A stretch of 64,000 nt of DNA, taken from the NCBI RefSeq assembly GCF_947492815.1, contig NZ_CANLOB010000003.1, positions 238,677 to 302,676 of the forward strand, given 5' to 3'. Within the stretch, counting starts at the first letter, position 1. Each line of letters starts with the position of its first letter. This stretch comes from an uncultured Dokdonia sp. (GTDB taxonomy: Bacteria; Bacteroidota; Bacteroidia; Flavobacteriales; Flavobacteriaceae). The notes under the pieces are model-generated. The model had not been told where the DNA came from. It made no database searches and saw nothing but the letters and a program-made list of their open reading frames with translations. Shown here in pieces: positions 1-7,748 of the stretch. The position numbers and the translations under genes are program-made.

Positions 1-5
1 TTATA

Positions 6-914
6 ATGATGCGTAGTATAAAAAGCCCACTTTCTCAAAAACTTGAAAAATTTAAAGACAAGGTTAATAATAATACCGAAGCAGATAATTTGCAAGGAAA
101 ATCAAGTCAAATTTTAAACTCTATAGAGGGATTAATGAGGGCAGAGAAAAATATGGCTAAAAAATTAGATGATGCAGAGACGCCTAAGGAAAAGAAAAAA
201 TCAGAAAAAGGATTAAAAGCATTATCTCTAAACATAACTAAATTTGGAGATAAATATGATTTATCTGATATTGATTGGGATGTTGATAGTCAAACACAAT
301 TAAGTGCAGATGAAATTAGTAAATTAAAGTCCTTAAAAGGAGGAGAGGCTACCATAAAAAGTATAAATAACTTAAAAAATAAAGATATCACAAATTATAT
401 ATCTTCAATTAAAGAAGTTAGAGTAATGATGTCTTTGAATGATAATGTTATTTTTGTAGGAGGGGCTATAAATAAATTTGATAAGGAAGTTTTCTTTAAA
501 ACAGGAAATGAAAAAGAAAGAATAAAAGAATTTGGAGAAATAGATATTTTGACAGATCAAGAATTGATAGAAGTTAAATCAGGAAAACACGGAACTAATA
601 TTAATCTAGGACTTAAAAAAGATGTTCATGATCAATTGTTAAAATTAAAAAGATTGATAGGGGGTAACCCTGAAATTTTTGATGAAAATAAAAATAAAAT
701 TGATCTTTCAGGAAGAATACTAATTCTACAAATAGAAAGTGCAAAAATAGCACCTATAGCATTAGCTCAATTAATTAAACAAAAGAAAGTCGATTTACTT
801 AGATTAGGAGACGGAAAAGATATTAAATTGTCTAATGTAAAGAAGAAAATAAAACCTTCTGATTACAAGGGGGAAAAATTAATAAGCTCTATTGAAGAAT
901 TTAATAATATATAA
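6..914 (+). CDS. Nuclease-type toxin C-terminus, 5' end possibly outside window
   Basis: This looks like the toxic end of a polymorphic toxin or an injection-system effector. The N-terminal part, about residues 1-140, is lysine-rich and probably helical. The rest carries a PD-(D/E)XK-like nuclease signature: D180 in EIDILTD, then E189-V-K191 in ELIEVKSGK. An ATG is present at 6, but the frame stays open to the first base of the window, so a longer N-terminal delivery part may lie upstream. A probable immunity gene follows after 2 nt. A frameshifted copy of its last ~160 residues lies at 1552-2058. The nuclease call rests on the motif and the gene pairing only; the target is unknown. Confidence 0.6.
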   Translation: MMRSIKSPLSQKLEKFKDKVNNNTEADNLQGKSSQILNSIEGLMRAEKNMAKKLDDAETPKEKKKSEKGLKALSLNITKFGDKYDLSDIDWDVDSQTQLSADEISKLKSLKGGEATIKSINNLKNKDITNYISSIKEVRVMMSLNDNVIFVGGAINKFDKEVFFKTGNEKERIKEFGEIDILTDQELIEVKSGKHGTNINLGLKKDVHDQLLKLKRLIGGNPEIFDENKNKIDLSGRILILQIESAKIAPIALAQLIKQKKVDLLRLGDGKDIKLSNVKKKIKPSDYKGEKLISSIEEFNNI

Positions 915-916
915 TT

Positions 917-1441
917 ATGGGTAATGTGAAATTTATAACAACATTAATAGTTTTGAGTGTTGATGGTCAAAATAATACAGTGAAAGAAGTAAATGATATA
1001 TTATTAGAATTTGGTTATTCTATTCTAGAAGGAGTAAACTCTCATTTTGGATTAAATGAGTTGATAAATGATAAACATTTAGAAGATGATTATGATGTTA
1101 TACGAGAAATAAAGGATTTAAACGATGATTTTAATAGATTGCAGCATCATCCATCTGGAGGCTCAATAAAATATTCTATACAAGACGAAGTAGAAATATT
1201 AATTGATTTCTTAACTACTGATTTTAATAGTATAGCAGCTGTAGTCTTTTATGTTGATTCATCATACGCTATAGAAAACAAGGCATCTTTTGATAAAATA
1301 TATGCTAATATAAATCAAAGGTTAAGTATAAAAGGTGTTCTGCAAGCTGAGTACCTTTCAGAGTTGATAGATGAAGAAGTTGAAATTACAAACATACTTC
1401 AAGGAAATATCAATAAAGAATATGAATATATAATATCTTAA
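917..1441 (+). CDS. Putative immunity protein for the upstream nuclease toxin
   Basis: A 174-residue acidic, soluble protein without signal peptide or membrane segment. It starts 2 nt after the toxin stop, the tight toxin-then-immunity order usual for polymorphic toxins. It is a diverged paralogue of the protein at 2061-2582: both keep a DKHL/DEHL plus YD block, a GG(S/T)I-Y block and nearly the same end (GNINKEYEYIIS against GNINKKYEYIVS). I do not recognise a named immunity family. The role is inferred from position and co-duplication with the toxin end. A strong hairpin terminator follows at 1462. Confidence 0.55.
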   Translation: MGNVKFITTLIVLSVDGQNNTVKEVNDILLEFGYSILEGVNSHFGLNELINDKHLEDDYDVIREIKDLNDDFNRLQHHPSGGSIKYSIQDEVEILIDFLTTDFNSIAAVVFYVDSSYAIENKASFDKIYANINQRLSIKGVLQAEYLSELIDEEVEITNILQGNINKEYEYIIS

Positions 1442-1461
1442 GATAGCGATAAATTTATTTT

Positions 1462-1502
1462 AAAGAGATCATTTATATGTCAATATAAATGATCTCTTTT
1501 TC
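1462..1502 (+). terminator. Rho-independent terminator after first cassette
   Basis: A perfect 16-bp stem (1462-1477 with 1484-1499) and a 6-nt loop, running into a T-tract. It closes the first toxin/immunity pair. A less perfect version of the same hairpin closes the second pair at 2604. Confidence 0.85.
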
Positions 1503-1505
1503 ATT

Positions 1506-1537
1506 TATTAAAAGTGTAAAAAAAGAAAAATACTATA
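1506..1537 (+). repeat. Cassette boundary repeat, copy 1 (degenerate)
   Basis: The stretch around GTGTAAAAAAAGAAAAATAC ending in TACTATA matches the 3' part of the boundary sequences at 2639-2675 and 4024-4057. The 5' part, which should hold the TTTTCGCGAAAGCG palindrome, is decayed here to TTATTAAAAGTG. All three copies follow a hairpin terminator directly. Confidence 0.6.
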
Positions 1538-1551
1538 TTTTGAGATTAGAT

Positions 1552-2058
1552 GAATTCGAGATGTTTTAGGCGAAGATGTTATTTTTATAGGCGGATCTAT
1601 AAAAAAAATCTGATAAAGAAGTTTTCTTTAAAATAGGAAATGAAAAAGAAACAATAAGTGAGTTTGGTGAAATAGATATTTTGACAGATAGAGAGTTAAT
1701 TGAGTTTAAGACAGGGAAGTTTATGGATAAAATAAATGGTCTTAGTTCTAAAGATATTGAACAGTTTGATAAATACAGAAAAATGATTAACGGTTCAGTT
1801 AAAATATATGATGAAAATGGTAATCTAATGGATTTTTCTGATAAATTAGTGGTGTTACAATTAGAAGAAAAAGCTGTTGCTCCAATGGCGTTAGCTCAAT
1901 TAAGAAAGAAAAATACTATAGATATTATAAGATTTGGTAATGGATATGAAATAGAAATGATAAATGTGCCATTTGATGGTAAAAGAAGAAAACCAAGGAG
2001 TTTTAAAGGAATGAAACTTGTTAATACTTTAGAAGCATATATTAATATTAAACTATAA
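1552..2058 (+). pseudogene. Frameshifted orphan toxin C-terminus
   Basis: Conceptual translation gives a second version of the nuclease domain found at the end of the first toxin: DVIFIGGSIKK, then after a one-base shift DKEVFFKIGNEKE and EIDILTDRELIEFKTGK. The shift is one extra A in a run of eight at 1611-1618. Upstream of about 1552 the frame is closed by a stop and no delivery domain is present. Codons 1681-2058 remain open as 125 residues and keep the E-F-K active-site pattern. This is typical of a displaced orphan toxin tip kept with its immunity gene. Programmed frameshifting or a sequencing error in the A-run are alternatives. Confidence 0.6.
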
Positions 2059-2060
2059 GG

Positions 2061-2582
2061 ATGGGATTAAGGAATGATATAGATTCGATAATTGTAATTG
2101 AATCAATTAATAGTAGAGAAGCTGTAAGTATAATACACGAAATATTAATTAATAATAAGTTTTCTATTCAAGAAGATAAAGATTTTTCATCATTTTCTTT
2201 AGCAGAAGTTCTAGATGATGAACACTTACCGGAAAATTATGATGAAACTAGGTGTGTTGAAAATGTAGAAAAGGATTTAGAAGTTTTAAAGTCTCATGAT
2301 GCAGGAGGTACTATTGTGTATGAGAATAATAATTTTAATCTATATACGACATATAAATCATTAGATGATAAAAATATAGATGGAATTATCTTTCAAGCTG
2401 ATTCATATTTTGTAAATACAGATTATTTAGACGCAATTATTGAAAATATTATCAATAGTAAACTTAGAATAGTTGGTATAACTAAAGGAATCAATATGTT
2501 ACATGATTTGGATATTGAAATTGAAATGGAAAAAATTCTATCTGGAAATATCAATAAAAAATACGAATATATAGTTTCTTAG
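2061..2582 (+). CDS. Putative immunity protein, paralogue of the first
   Basis: A 173-residue soluble acidic protein starting 2 nt after the orphan toxin tip, with the same spacing as the first cassette. It shares blocks with the 917-1441 protein: LDDEHLPENYD against INDKHLEDDYD, GGTIVY against GGSIKY, and the same C-terminal GNINKKYEYIVS pattern. The rest is strongly diverged, as expected of immunity proteins that track different toxin variants. It would protect against the variant encoded at 1552-2058 or against siblings carrying it. The function is inferred. Confidence 0.5.
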   Translation: MGLRNDIDSIIVIESINSREAVSIIHEILINNKFSIQEDKDFSSFSLAEVLDDEHLPENYDETRCVENVEKDLEVLKSHDAGGTIVYENNNFNLYTTYKSLDDKNIDGIIFQADSYFVNTDYLDAIIENIINSKLRIVGITKGINMLHDLDIEIEMEKILSGNINKKYEYIVS

Positions 2583-2603
2583 AAAATTAATAAATTTATT
2601 ATT

Positions 2604-2637
2604 AAAGAGATCATTTATTGTTATAGGTGATCTTTTT
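2604..2637 (+). terminator. Imperfect terminator hairpin after second cassette
   Basis: AAAGAGATCA pairs imperfectly with TGATCTTTTT and is followed by a T/C-rich tract. It is recognisably a decayed relative of the perfect terminator at 1462, so the terminator was duplicated along with the toxin/immunity pair. Confidence 0.55.
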
Positions 2638-2638
2638 C

Positions 2639-2675
2639 TCTTTTCGCGAAAGCGTAAAAAAAGAAAATACTATAG
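2639..2675 (+). repeat. Cassette boundary repeat, copy 2, with TTTCGCGAAAGCGTA palindrome
   Basis: TTTTCGCGAAAGCGTA (2641-2656) is a near-complete copy of the window-wide palindrome. It is followed by AAAAAAGAAAATACTATAG, which recurs at 4041-4057 and, degenerate, at 1518-1537. The sequence sits right after the second cassette terminator. Confidence 0.7.
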
Positions 2676-2702
2676 TTGAGGTTGTGTGTGTCTAAATTGT
2701 AA

Positions 2703-2849
2703 ATTGACGGGATAGTTTCTCACTCAAACCTCCACCAGTTACAAACTGGCGAAATTTTAAATGATAGATTACAAGGAGACTTGAAACAAAATCCAGAAGG
2801 CGATGATAATGATGAACGATTTGAAGATTTAAAAAAAGATAGAACTTAG
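2703..2849 (+). pseudogene. 48-codon remnant of a toxin-like reading frame
   Basis: After a stop at 2700-2702 a frame without ATG stays open for 48 codons and ends 3 nt before the LRR gene. The translation contains LHQLQTGEILNDRLQGD and an acidic tail DDNDERFEDLKKDRT. With no start codon and tight coupling to the next gene, it looks like the last piece of a third displaced toxin whose partner is the LRR protein. Part of its DNA (ACCAGTTACAAACT) recurs at about 4093-4106 after the third boundary repeat. I do not recognise the family. Confidence 0.35.
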
Positions 2850-2852
2850 GAT

Positions 2853-3923
2853 ATGATAGATTTTATAAAAAAATTAGAGAAAAAACTAGACACTCAAATT
2901 ATTCATTCTGAGAAGCGTATTAAAGGAAAAAATTATTTTAATTTAGATAGCGATGGAAATATTAAAACATTGTCTATATGGGAGACTAATTTAAAAGACC
3001 TTAATGTATTATTGCCTATAGCAGATAACTTAGTTGAATTAGATGTAGGTTATTGTAATATTAAAACCTTAGGGCCATTAAAAAGATTCTCTAAACTTGA
3101 AACATTAGATTTGAGTCTTAATCGTTTACATGCTTCTTCATTAAGGCATTTAAATTATCTTAAAAACTTAAAAAAGTTAGATTTAGGGGTAACAAACCTT
3201 AAAGATACATCTCCACTGAGTAATCTTACCAATTTAGAGAAGTTATGTGTTAGTGGAAGCGATCGACTATATGAAGTTAAGGGCTTAGAAAAACTAAAAT
3301 CTTTAGAGTATTTAGATGTGGGGGGCAGTCCAATTAGTAGTATTAAAAAAATTAATGCTCCTGATACTCTTAGACATCTGAGTATAAGAGGAGATGAAAT
3401 TGAAAAATTAGCATATTTAGATAAGTTTCCTAATTTAGAAAGTTTTGTTTTTGAGGGTGATATAGAAAAAATTGAAGGCTTAGATGAACTTCAAAAACTT
3501 AAAGAGCTTTTTATTTCTGGTAATGGTTTAAAAAAAATTGAAGGTTTAGATAAGTTACAGAATTTAGAAATGCTAGATTTATGTCTTAACCGAATAACAG
3601 AAATAAAAGGCTTAGATGCATTAGTGAATTTAAAACAATTGAATCTTAATGAAAACGAGATAGTTAAAATTGAGAATTTAGACAATCTTACCAAGCTAGA
3701 ACTTTTATTAGTAGAAGCTAATTATAATCTAAGTAATTTTGATACACGTTTTTTACAAAATTTAGAATCAGAGTGTCATATATATATTCGTGGTTTTAAG
3801 GATTCAGATAAAATTAAATCCATGGCACCAGAGAATGTTAAAATCAATTTTAAAAAGGATTATCCTTATCCTATGAGTTTAAAATTTTTCTCTCAATTTT
3901 ATACTAGTTCAATATTAGATTAA
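2853..3923 (+). CDS. Leucine-rich repeat protein, cytoplasmic, possible immunity protein
   Basis: A 356-residue protein made of about ten SDS22/internalin-like leucine-rich repeats from residue ~35 to ~300 (pattern L.NL..L.L..N.I..I.GL..L), ending in an irregular C-terminal cap. There is no signal peptide, so it is probably cytoplasmic. It follows a toxin-like remnant by 3 nt and is the third downstream partner in a row of toxin/partner pairs. LRR proteins are known among immunity proteins of polymorphic toxin systems, which makes that role plausible here. A general protein-binding role is the alternative. Confidence 0.6.
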   Translation: MIDFIKKLEKKLDTQIIHSEKRIKGKNYFNLDSDGNIKTLSIWETNLKDLNVLLPIADNLVELDVGYCNIKTLGPLKRFSKLETLDLSLNRLHASSLRHLNYLKNLKKLDLGVTNLKDTSPLSNLTNLEKLCVSGSDRLYEVKGLEKLKSLEYLDVGGSPISSIKKINAPDTLRHLSIRGDEIEKLAYLDKFPNLESFVFEGDIEKIEGLDELQKLKELFISGNGLKKIEGLDKLQNLEMLDLCLNRITEIKGLDALVNLKQLNLNENEIVKIENLDNLTKLELLLVEANYNLSNFDTRFLQNLESECHIYIRGFKDSDKIKSMAPENVKINFKKDYPYPMSLKFFSQFYTSSILD

Positions 3924-3988
3924 TTTAATATTTTGAATATGATTAGTCTAAAAAAGTTGTAATTTTTAGATTAGTTAAAAATATATTT

Positions 3989-4024
3989 AAACCTTGGAGA
4001 GTTTCAACTCTCTAAGGTTTTTTC
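3989..4024 (+). terminator. Terminator after the LRR gene
   Basis: A 15-bp stem with one mismatch (3989-4003 with 4006-4020), a very short loop, then TTTTTTC. It separates the toxin-cassette region from the long non-coding stretch before the injection-system operon. Confidence 0.8.
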
Positions 4025-4057
4025 TTTTCGCGAAAGCGTAAAGAGAAAAGACTATAG
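4024..4057 (+). repeat. Cassette boundary repeat, copy 3, with palindrome
   Basis: CTTTTCGCGAAAGCGTA (4024-4040) followed by AAGAGAAAAGACTATAG repeats the boundary at 2639-2675. Again it directly follows a terminator. Some 35 bp downstream ACCAGTTACAAACT also recurs, so a fourth, largely erased cassette may have stood here. Confidence 0.7.
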
Positions 4058-4573
4058 TAGAAATATGATCTCGTATTTTTTACTATAACCTATACCAGTT
4101 ACAAACTAATAGCAATATAGTATTCGCTTTCATGCTTCAGAGAAATTCAACATAAACTACCTACTTCCGCTATGGGCTTAGAAAGCGTATAAAACCCTTA
4201 ATAACCTGTTTTAAAGTAAACCTACACTTCCTGCTATCTTTTGAGATTTAAATGCCTCCTTAAAACATGATAATTTGTAAAATGTGATATTTGAAATCAG
4301 AATATTACAAAGTGTATTTTTCTGCTTTTTAGTGTTTTAAATGCATTTCTCATTCTACTTACTGAAACTACGGATTAGACGTTGTAAAATGTTTGGCTTT
4401 GCTGAGCTCTCTACGTATGTTTGTACTGTGATTAACAAATAACACAAGAAGTACTTCACTTATTAGCAATCACATTTGTCTTACCATTCTAGAAAATCAA
4501 GACAAGAAAAGCTAGTTGCACTGGCTACATACTAAATGCTTTTATATAAAAATAAATCAATAAAAAGGAGACC
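4058..4573 (+). other. Long non-coding stretch before the eCIS operon
   Basis: About 500 bases with stops in all frames and no gene that I can support. The first ~50 bases look like decayed cassette DNA. The rest holds a promoter candidate at 4392-4423 and a ~150-nt untranslated leader. A small stem, TTGTCTT with AAGACAA, lies around 4477-4506. A good Shine-Dalgarno, AAAAGGAGA, precedes the ATG at 4574. Confidence 0.5.
4392..4423 (+). promoter_or_regulatory. Candidate Bacteroidota-type promoter for the eCIS operon
   Basis: TTTG at 4392-4395 and TATGTTTG at 4416-4423 fit the TTTG/TAnnTTTG promoter of Bacteroidota with 20 nt between the elements. It lies on the correct strand about 150 nt before the first eCIS gene, in a region without other genes. 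It was found by eye only, so chance occurrence in AT-rich DNA is possible. Confidence 0.4.
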
Positions 4574-5191
4574 ATGATCTACGATGTATTAAGAATACTC
4601 AAAAAGGAAATAGGGGATTATCTGAAAGACGAAAACCTAGTGGTATTAGATAATATTGCTAAGGCAGAAGATGCAAGTAATACGTCACTAAATGATAAAG
4701 TAATTGTCACTTTATTAAGTACAGAAGAAGAGTCTATACTCAAAAACACACCAAGACACGAAGTGAAAAACGGCACTAAAATTTATAAGAGTGGTGCAGC
4801 TTATCTTAATGTGTATATGATGGTAGCAGCAAACAGAAGTACGTATGAAAAATCACTGCAATCTATTTCTAAAGTGGTAGAGTTTTTTCAAGACAAATCC
4901 ATTTTTACAAATAACAATACAGACACTTCCATTTTTACACAAGGAGAGGCAGACCCTCAAATTGAGGAATTCAAGTTTATGGTAGATCTCAAGTCGCTTC
5001 GTATTGAAGAGTTGAGTTATGCTTGGACCGTATTAGGGGGAAGAACAATGCCTTCTGCTTTATATAAAGTGAGTATTGTAAAAGTACAGAGACAGAAAGT
5101 CAAAGGCAAAGGACCTGCAATTACTACAATACAAGAAACTGCACTGAACCTAACGAAAAATTTAACAGAAAACTTTACAGAAAATGAGTAG
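4574..5191 (+). CDS. eCIS cap / tail terminator protein (DUF4255, Afp16/Pvc16-like)
   Basis: A 205-residue protein of the DUF4255 (Pvc16 N-terminal) type, thought to cap and terminate the inner tube and sheath of phage-tail-like particles. The start MIYDVLRILKKEIGDYL, the VTLLSTEEESILKN block and the middle VYMMVAANRSTYEKSL with WTVLGGRTMPS near the end are characteristic. The ATG has a strong Shine-Dalgarno (AAGGAG, 5 nt spacing). It is the first gene of the operon and overlaps the next by 8 nt, so the two are translationally coupled. Confidence 0.85.
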   Translation: MIYDVLRILKKEIGDYLKDENLVVLDNIAKAEDASNTSLNDKVIVTLLSTEEESILKNTPRHEVKNGTKIYKSGAAYLNVYMMVAANRSTYEKSLQSISKVVEFFQDKSIFTNNNTDTSIFTQGEADPQIEEFKFMVDLKSLRIEELSYAWTVLGGRTMPSALYKVSIVKVQRQKVKGKGPAITTIQETALNLTKNLTENFTENE

Positions 5192-6026
5192 TACAATTAA
5201 ATACGTGCAAATATTCAACTTGAATATTTTTCACAATTACTTTCTGGATACAAAAGAAAAAGATATAGATGGAAATGAAATATTAGTAGTCTTTGATGAT
5301 ACTCAAAAAACAGGAGATTTAGTAAACTATAATGTAGCTGACTTTCTTCATATAGCACCTAGTCAAGACACAAATAGAATCCTTGCAAATCATAAAATTG
5401 CTTTTAAAAAAACAACAGATGGAGCTACTTGTTTTATTTCGGTAGATCAAGATTCAAAACCAATGATAGATAGTACAGGAGTGACTATAGATCTATTGAT
5501 ATATAGCAATGATACTCTTTTTGAAAAATATACAGATATCAATACAAGTCCAGAAGATCTTTATTTCTTCACAAATGATACTACAGTGCCGGTCGCAAAT
5601 AGAATCAATATTTTAAGCGATGTAGCTACAAGTTTAGACAACTATACGATAACAGCAAGTGTAGATCTTATGAACAAATATCAAGCGCTTTCAGAAAGCT
5701 TGACAGGAAGTGAAAAACGTTCTTTACTTGGAGTTGTATCAATAAAACTTGATGAAATAATAGAGAATGGTCAAGCTGTAGGGGATGTAACAGAATTCAA
5801 AATAGTTTTAAAGAATAGAAAAACTATATGGCAATATCTAAATGATGATGGAAGTATATATGCACAAACAGGAACACCACAACCGTTTATGCGTAGAGGA
5901 AATATTATTCCTAGAGATCAAGATGACGCTATAATTCCTTATAGAATGGCAACGCCTTTTGATGCTTTTAAATATCCAGAAGCTTCAGATGTAGACCAGT
6001 CTGTAAAAACGCAGATATATATTTAA
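5184..6026 (+). CDS. eCIS-associated protein of unknown function
   Basis: A 280-residue protein without signal peptide or membrane segment and with a beta-rich, phage-structural composition. I do not recognise a family. Its start lies inside the end of the cap gene (8-nt overlap) and the first sheath gene follows after 28 nt, so it is made together with structural parts. A distinctive block, FMRRGNIIPRDQDDAI, sits near residue 240. It could be a second cap or terminator component, a sheath-end adaptor or a chaperone. It is too short and not coiled enough to be the tape measure. Confidence 0.5.
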   Translation: MSSTIKYVQIFNLNIFHNYFLDTKEKDIDGNEILVVFDDTQKTGDLVNYNVADFLHIAPSQDTNRILANHKIAFKKTTDGATCFISVDQDSKPMIDSTGVTIDLLIYSNDTLFEKYTDINTSPEDLYFFTNDTTVPVANRINILSDVATSLDNYTITASVDLMNKYQALSESLTGSEKRSLLGVVSIKLDEIIENGQAVGDVTEFKIVLKNRKTIWQYLNDDGSIYAQTGTPQPFMRRGNIIPRDQDDAIIPYRMATPFDAFKYPEASDVDQSVKTQIYI

Positions 6027-6054
6027 AATAAGAACTTTTTTAAAATAGATAAAT

Positions 6055-7716
6055 ATGTTAACACAATTAAAAACACCAGGTGCATTTATAGAGGAAGTAT
6101 CGATATTTCCTCCTTCAGTAGCACAGGTGGAAACAGCAATTCCTGCATTTGTAGGGTTTACTGAAAAAGCAGAAAGAAAAGTAAAAGATGATTTGCTACA
6201 GGTGCCAACAAGAATTACTTCGTTGTTGGAGTATGAAACGCTTTTTGGAGGGGCAAAGAAAGAGCAATTAACGTTAAAAGATGATCTAGTAAGAGGGACA
6301 GAATTAGTAACAACAGATGTTATCTTTTTAATGCCGTACGCTATGCAATTATATTTTGCGAATGGAGGAGGTCCTTGTTACATTGTTTCGGCAGGAACTT
6401 ATGAAGCTTATGCTATCACAGAAGGAGAAGGAGCTGAAGCACCAGATGTAAGAATGAAAAAAGGTTTAGATGCTGTAGCATTGGAGGATGAACCAACACT
6501 TCTTGTATTTCCAGATGCAATAAAAACACTTGATGAGGCAAAGTTTTATGGTCTTTATCAAGATGCATTATCACAAGCTAATGAGTTAAAAGATCGCTTT
6601 GTGATTATGGATACTTACAGAGGAGAAACTGAAACTGAAATTGATGTAGAAGGAACTCCTACTATTGTTAATACAATAGATGAATTTAGAACAGCTATTC
6701 CAGGAGATAAATATGGTGCAGCGTATTTTCCACACGTAAAAACCATTTTAAACTACGAGTTTGATGAGAATGCTTTAATTGTACATGATGGAACGGGGTA
6801 TGATTATGCATCAGAAATTGCAGAATTAGATGTTGTAATAGCTAGTGTTGATTTAGATATAGCTAATAATACGGAAGATAATTTTGAACAAAATCAGGAA
6901 ACTATCATTGAGATTATGAGGAGAATAAATGTTACTCATGATATGACTTTTGATTTAACAGGTATTGAAGCATCTATTAATTCAAGTGAATTAAAAGCTG
7001 CTTATGCTAATGCTATAATACTTGCTTTAGGTATTAAAGATGATGATGATGGTGCGTACAAGGATGGTACACTATCTGGATATAAAGGGACAACTGCTTA
7101 TAATGAGATTCAAGCACTTATCAACGCTACTCCAGTCGTATTATCGCCATCTGCAGCAATTGCAGGTGTATATGCAAAAGTAGATAGTACAAGAGGAGTT
7201 TGGAAAGCACCAGCAAATGTAGGATTAAACTATGTAGTGGGACCTACTGAAAAAGTAGATAATACACAGCAAGATGGATTAAATGTAGATCCAAATGCAG
7301 GAAAGTCAATAAATGTTATTAGAACATTTACAGGAAAAGGGACCTTAGTATGGGGTGCTAGAACACTAGATGGCAATAGTAATGAATGGCGTTATGTATC
7401 AGTGCGTCGATTCTTTAACATGGTAGAAGAATCTGTAAAGAAAGCTTCAGAACGCTTTGTATTTGATGCAAACGATGCTAATACTTGGGTGAAAGTAAAA
7501 GGAATGATCGAAAACTTCCTAAACACGCAATGGAGAGCAGGAGCACTAGCAGGAGCTACGCCAGAGGACGCTTATTTTGTAAGTGTTGGACTAGACGAAA
7601 CAATGTCTGCACAAGATATCTTAGAAGGAAGAATGATCGTTGAAATCGGAATGGCTGCAGTACGTCCAGCAGAATTCATCATACTTCGATTCTCACATAA
7701 ATTACAAGAATCATAA
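6055..7716 (+). CDS. Contractile tail sheath protein 1 (Afp2-like), with large insertion
   Basis: A 553-residue sheath subunit. The N-terminus (KTPGAFIEEVSIFPPS, VETAIPAFVG) and the C-terminal domain from about residue 375 (GKGTLVWGARTLDG, EWRYVSVRRFFNMVEES, FLNTQWRAGALAGATPEDA) are typical of phage-tail-like sheaths, which polymerise around the tube and contract. It is a paralogue of the 449-residue sheath at 8218-9567. The extra length sits mostly at residues ~240-360, between the conserved N- and C-terminal parts, probably as a surface-exposed domain. It is followed by a tube gene whose upstream spacer matches that of the second tube. Confidence 0.93.
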   Translation: MLTQLKTPGAFIEEVSIFPPSVAQVETAIPAFVGFTEKAERKVKDDLLQVPTRITSLLEYETLFGGAKKEQLTLKDDLVRGTELVTTDVIFLMPYAMQLYFANGGGPCYIVSAGTYEAYAITEGEGAEAPDVRMKKGLDAVALEDEPTLLVFPDAIKTLDEAKFYGLYQDALSQANELKDRFVIMDTYRGETETEIDVEGTPTIVNTIDEFRTAIPGDKYGAAYFPHVKTILNYEFDENALIVHDGTGYDYASEIAELDVVIASVDLDIANNTEDNFEQNQETIIEIMRRINVTHDMTFDLTGIEASINSSELKAAYANAIILALGIKDDDDGAYKDGTLSGYKGTTAYNEIQALINATPVVLSPSAAIAGVYAKVDSTRGVWKAPANVGLNYVVGPTEKVDNTQQDGLNVDPNAGKSINVIRTFTGKGTLVWGARTLDGNSNEWRYVSVRRFFNMVEESVKKASERFVFDANDANTWVKVKGMIENFLNTQWRAGALAGATPEDAYFVSVGLDETMSAQDILEGRMIVEIGMAAVRPAEFIILRFSHKLQES

Positions 7717-7748
7717 AAATTAAACAGTAAAAATTAAAACAGAAAATT

